A DNA stretch of 34,980 nt, taken from Planctomycetota bacterium (GTDB lineage Bacteria > Planctomycetota > UBA1135 > UBA2386). Made by a program: the position numbers and the translations under genes. The notes beneath the pieces were generated by a model that saw only the letters and a list, made by a program, of their open reading frames with translations, was not told where the DNA came from and did no database searches. This document shows, in pieces, positions 33,206 to 34,980 of this stretch (within the stretch, counting starts at the first letter, position 1; each line of letters starts with the position of its first letter). The stretch covers positions 1-34,980 of the forward strand of contig JAQCBR010000035.1 in the NCBI GenBank assembly GCA_027621295.1, read 5' to 3'.

Positions 33206-33715
33206 GTGGATTCGACCCCGCCACCGATGCAGCCTTCCTGGGCCGTCCCGATCGCCTTCGGCGCGGTGTTCACGTTCGTCCTGCAGGCGCTGTGGACGAT
33301 CGGGCAGGCGCTGCCGGTGATGCCGGTGCAGTTCGCCGCGTGCTGCTGCTGCGCGATCGGGTTCCTGCCGTCCGGAGTCGTGCCGGCGTTCCTCGCGGCC
33401 CGACGCGACCCGCAGCTGACGGCCGGCCAGGGCTTCGCGGTGGCGTTCATCGCCGTCGGCATAGGCGCGATCGTCTGGGCGATGCTCGGCGCGCTGTCCG
33501 CGTCCGCGCTCGATCCGCAGCTGATCCGCGAGTCGGTCGAGGCGACGCAGACCGGCGTGCCCGCCGAGCAGCGGCTGAGCAGCGAGGAGCTCGACGGGCT
33601 GGTGGCGTTCCTGAGCGGCGTCCTGCCGTTCGTCCCCGCGATCCAGGCTGCTGTCACGACCGTGTTGGCCGGCTTCGTCGGGATGCTGACCGTCGGCTTC
33701 GCGAAGCGTCGTTGA
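33206..33715 (+). CDS. Small integral membrane protein, function unknown
   Basis: The 169-aa protein has about four transmembrane segments: about 12-33 (VPIAFGAVFTFVLQALWTIG), 41-62 with a cluster of four Cys (CCCC), 76-97 (FAVAFIAVGIGAIVWAML) and 132-160. A soluble 30-residue loop separates the last two. The Cys cluster and AFLAARRD recall small membrane proteins of the DUF4199/DUF5518 style, but I cannot name the family. GTG 33206 is chosen for the -10-like hexamer 9 nt upstream; ATG 33227 is an alternative. It converges on rsgA with 6 nt between stops. Confidence 0.7.
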   Translation: MDSTPPPMQPSWAVPIAFGAVFTFVLQALWTIGQALPVMPVQFAACCCCAIGFLPSGVVPAFLAARRDPQLTAGQGFAVAFIAVGIGAIVWAMLGALSASALDPQLIRESVEATQTGVPAEQRLSSEELDGLVAFLSGVLPFVPAIQAAVTTVLAGFVGMLTVGFAKRR

Positions 33716-33721
33716 CCGCGG

Positions 33722-34657
33722 CTACCAGTCGCGGACGTCCGCCAGCTCGTCGAAGACCGCGCAGAACGACGCGTAGCGGCTCTCGTGGATCGTGCCTGCG
33801 GCGACGGCTTCGAGCACGGCGCAGCCGGGTTCGTGGCGGTGCGTGCAGTCGTTGAACGCGCACGACCTCGCCGGCTCGATGAACTCGCGGAACCAGAACG
33901 TCAGCTCGTGCGGGCTGACGCCGAAGAGCGTGAAGTTCCGGATCCCCGGCGTGTCGAGCACGTGCCCGCCGCCCGGCAGCGGGATCAGCTCGGTGTGCGT
34001 CGTCGTGTGCTTGCCCTGTCGGATCCGGTTCATGCTGCCGATGCGGAGCTCGGTGCCGGGGATCAGATGATTGATCAGCGACGACTTGCCGACGCCCGAG
34101 AGCCCGGTGAGCACCGTGACGTTCTCGTGCAGCAGTCGGGCGAGCGCAGCCAGCGTGTCCGGAGTCTCGCTCCCCGGTTGGATCGAAGTCGGGAAGACCT
34201 CGTAGCCGAGCCCGCGGTAGAGCCCGACCCAGGCGTCGGCCGTGCTGCGCTTGTCGCGGTCCAGCTTCGTCAGCGCGATGGCCACGCGCAGGTCCTGGCG
34301 GGCGCAGGACGCGAGGATGCGGTCGATCAAGAGCGGCTGGAGCGGCGGCTCGGCGAGCGCGGCGACGATCAGCACGACCGAGACGTTCGCGGCGAGCACC
34401 TGCTCACGGTCCTCGTCGCCCTTCGCACGGCGCGCCAGCTTGCTCGTCCGCGGCAGGACCTCGTCGATCGCGGTCGCGCCCTCGCCGTCGGTGCCGAGCA
34501 GGACCCGGTCGCCGACCGCGACCGGGTTCTTGGCCGAGCCGCGCTCCTCGAAGAGTCTGCCCCGGAGCGGTAGCGTCACGCGCTGCCCGTCGACGTCGAC
34601 GTGGCAGACTTTCGCGTCGACGCGCAGCACGAGGCCCTTGGTTCCGGAATCGGACAT
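33722..34657 (-). CDS. rsgA: Ribosome small subunit-dependent GTPase A
   Basis: The 311-aa circularly permuted GTPase checks late 30S assembly. The N-terminal OB-fold (about 1-75) is followed by the permuted G motifs: TKLD near 130 (G4), GLSGVGKSS with Lys191 (G1), KHTTTH (G2) and DTPGIRNF near 235 (G3). The C-terminal zinc domain has CAFNDCTHRHEPGC. Start ATG 34657 gives the expected length; in-frame ATGs upstream add non-RsgA residues. It faces gluQ head to head with very little space, so promoters must overlap coding sequence. Stop overlaps a short CCGCG/CGCGG palindrome at 33716-33734. Confidence 0.95.
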   Translation of the reverse strand: MSDSGTKGLVLRVDAKVCHVDVDGQRVTLPLRGRLFEERGSAKNPVAVGDRVLLGTDGEGATAIDEVLPRTSKLARRAKGDEDREQVLAANVSVVLIVAALAEPPLQPLLIDRILASCARQDLRVAIALTKLDRDKRSTADAWVGLYRGLGYEVFPTSIQPGSETPDTLAALARLLHENVTVLTGLSGVGKSSLINHLIPGTELRIGSMNRIRQGKHTTTHTELIPLPGGGHVLDTPGIRNFTLFGVSPHELTFWFREFIEPARSCAFNDCTHRHEPGCAVLEAVAAGTIHESRYASFCAVFDELADVRDW

Positions 34658-34682
34658 GGATGCGGGGAGAGGTCGAGGGCCG

Positions 34683-34980
34683 GTGGGCCGGCTCGCGCCG
34701 AGTCCCACCGGGGTGCTGCACCTTGGCAACGCGCGGACCTTCCTGTGGACGTGGTTGGACGTCCGGACCCGCGCGGGAACTCTACTGCTCCGCATCGAGG
34801 ACATCGACGGGCCGCGGGTCCGGGCCGAGGCAGTCGATGCGACGCTCGAGGATCTCGAGTGGCTCGGCCTCGACTGGGACGGGGAAGTGCTGCGCCAGTC
34901 GGATCGGCTCGCGCTCTACGCGGACTTCGCCGACGCGCTGGTCGAGAAGGGGCTCGCCTACCCGTGCGTCTGCACGCGGA
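34683..34980 (+). CDS. gluQ: Glutamyl-Q tRNA(Asp) synthetase, N-terminal part
   Basis: Open to the right edge, 99 codons visible. RLAPSPTGVLHLGNARTFL is the class I HIGH-type motif in the form shared by GluRS and GluQRS. LRIEDIDGPRV, WLGLDWDGEVLRQSDRL and YPCVCTR (first zinc ligands) match GluQRS, which glutamylates queuosine in tRNA-Asp, more than full-length GluRS. GTG 34683 is preferred (GAGGG just upstream, 25 nt from the rsgA start); an in-frame ATG at 34656 would overlap the rsgA start codon. The KMSKS-type motif is beyond the window. Confidence 0.88.
   Translation, partial: MGRLAPSPTGVLHLGNARTFLWTWLDVRTRAGTLLLRIEDIDGPRVRAEAVDATLEDLEWLGLDWDGEVLRQSDRLALYADFADALVEKGLAYPCVCTR

Overview
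The window is very GC-rich bacterial chromosome (I judge about 70% G+C by eye) packed with genes on both strands. It looks like ordinary housekeeping chromosome, not a mobile region: I see no transposase, integrase, phage gene, CRISPR array, tRNA or rRNA. The best lineage guess is a high-GC member of the Planctomycetota. The clues are large secreted proteins with a recurring C-terminal beta-rich tail, a TPR-sulfotransferase, a PilM/PilN/PilO platform and many TTG/GTG starts. This is inference from protein style, not a phylogenetic placement.

Layout. 1-5232: a TPR-sulfotransferase cut by the left edge (-), then a DUF21/CBS membrane protein, a HIT hydrolase and a TPR protein (+). 5336-10237: a secreted metzincin-like protease with a LamG domain (+) converging on a coiled-coil trypsin-like protease (-), then ribBA (+). 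10402-15025: a compact + operon of ECF sigma factor, anti-sigma factor, Spy/CpxP-like protein, PilM-PilN fusion, PilO-like protein and a possible lipoprotein. 15103-18473: a second compact + operon of a possible 25-aa leader peptide, a coiled-coil protein ending in a RelE/ParE-like domain, a lipoprotein, a DUF4743-type Nudix hydrolase and aat. 18522-24343 (-): a two-TM protein, aroB and carB. 24426-27800 (-): an AhpD-like protein, a Nudix hydrolase, a secreted esterase and a secreted beta-rich protein. 28032-32022 (+): folC, an unrecognised 181-aa protein and the agmatine-to-putrescine pair aguA-aguB. 32045-33123 (-): a DUF2752 protein and a degenerate metallo-beta-lactamase-fold protein. 33206-34980: a small membrane protein (+), rsgA (-) and the start of gluQ (+), cut by the right edge.

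How the genes work together. Metabolic genes cover riboflavin (ribBA), shikimate (aroB), carbamoyl phosphate (carB), folate (folC) and putrescine (aguAB). Translation-linked genes are aat, rsgA and gluQ. Eight gene junctions use the 4-nt stop/start overlap (ATGA, GTGA or TTGA), so translational coupling is the local rule. Several genes that begin transcription units carry a TANNNT hexamer only 9-10 nt before the start codon, which suggests leaderless transcripts.

The two least ordinary regions are the ECF-sigma/PilMNO operon and the coiled-coil-RelE/Nudix/aat operon. A candidate RNA switch (two left arms competing for one right arm) precedes the 181-aa gene, and a long compound hairpin precedes the DUF21/CBS gene. 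No single locus can be declared a new system from sequence alone.
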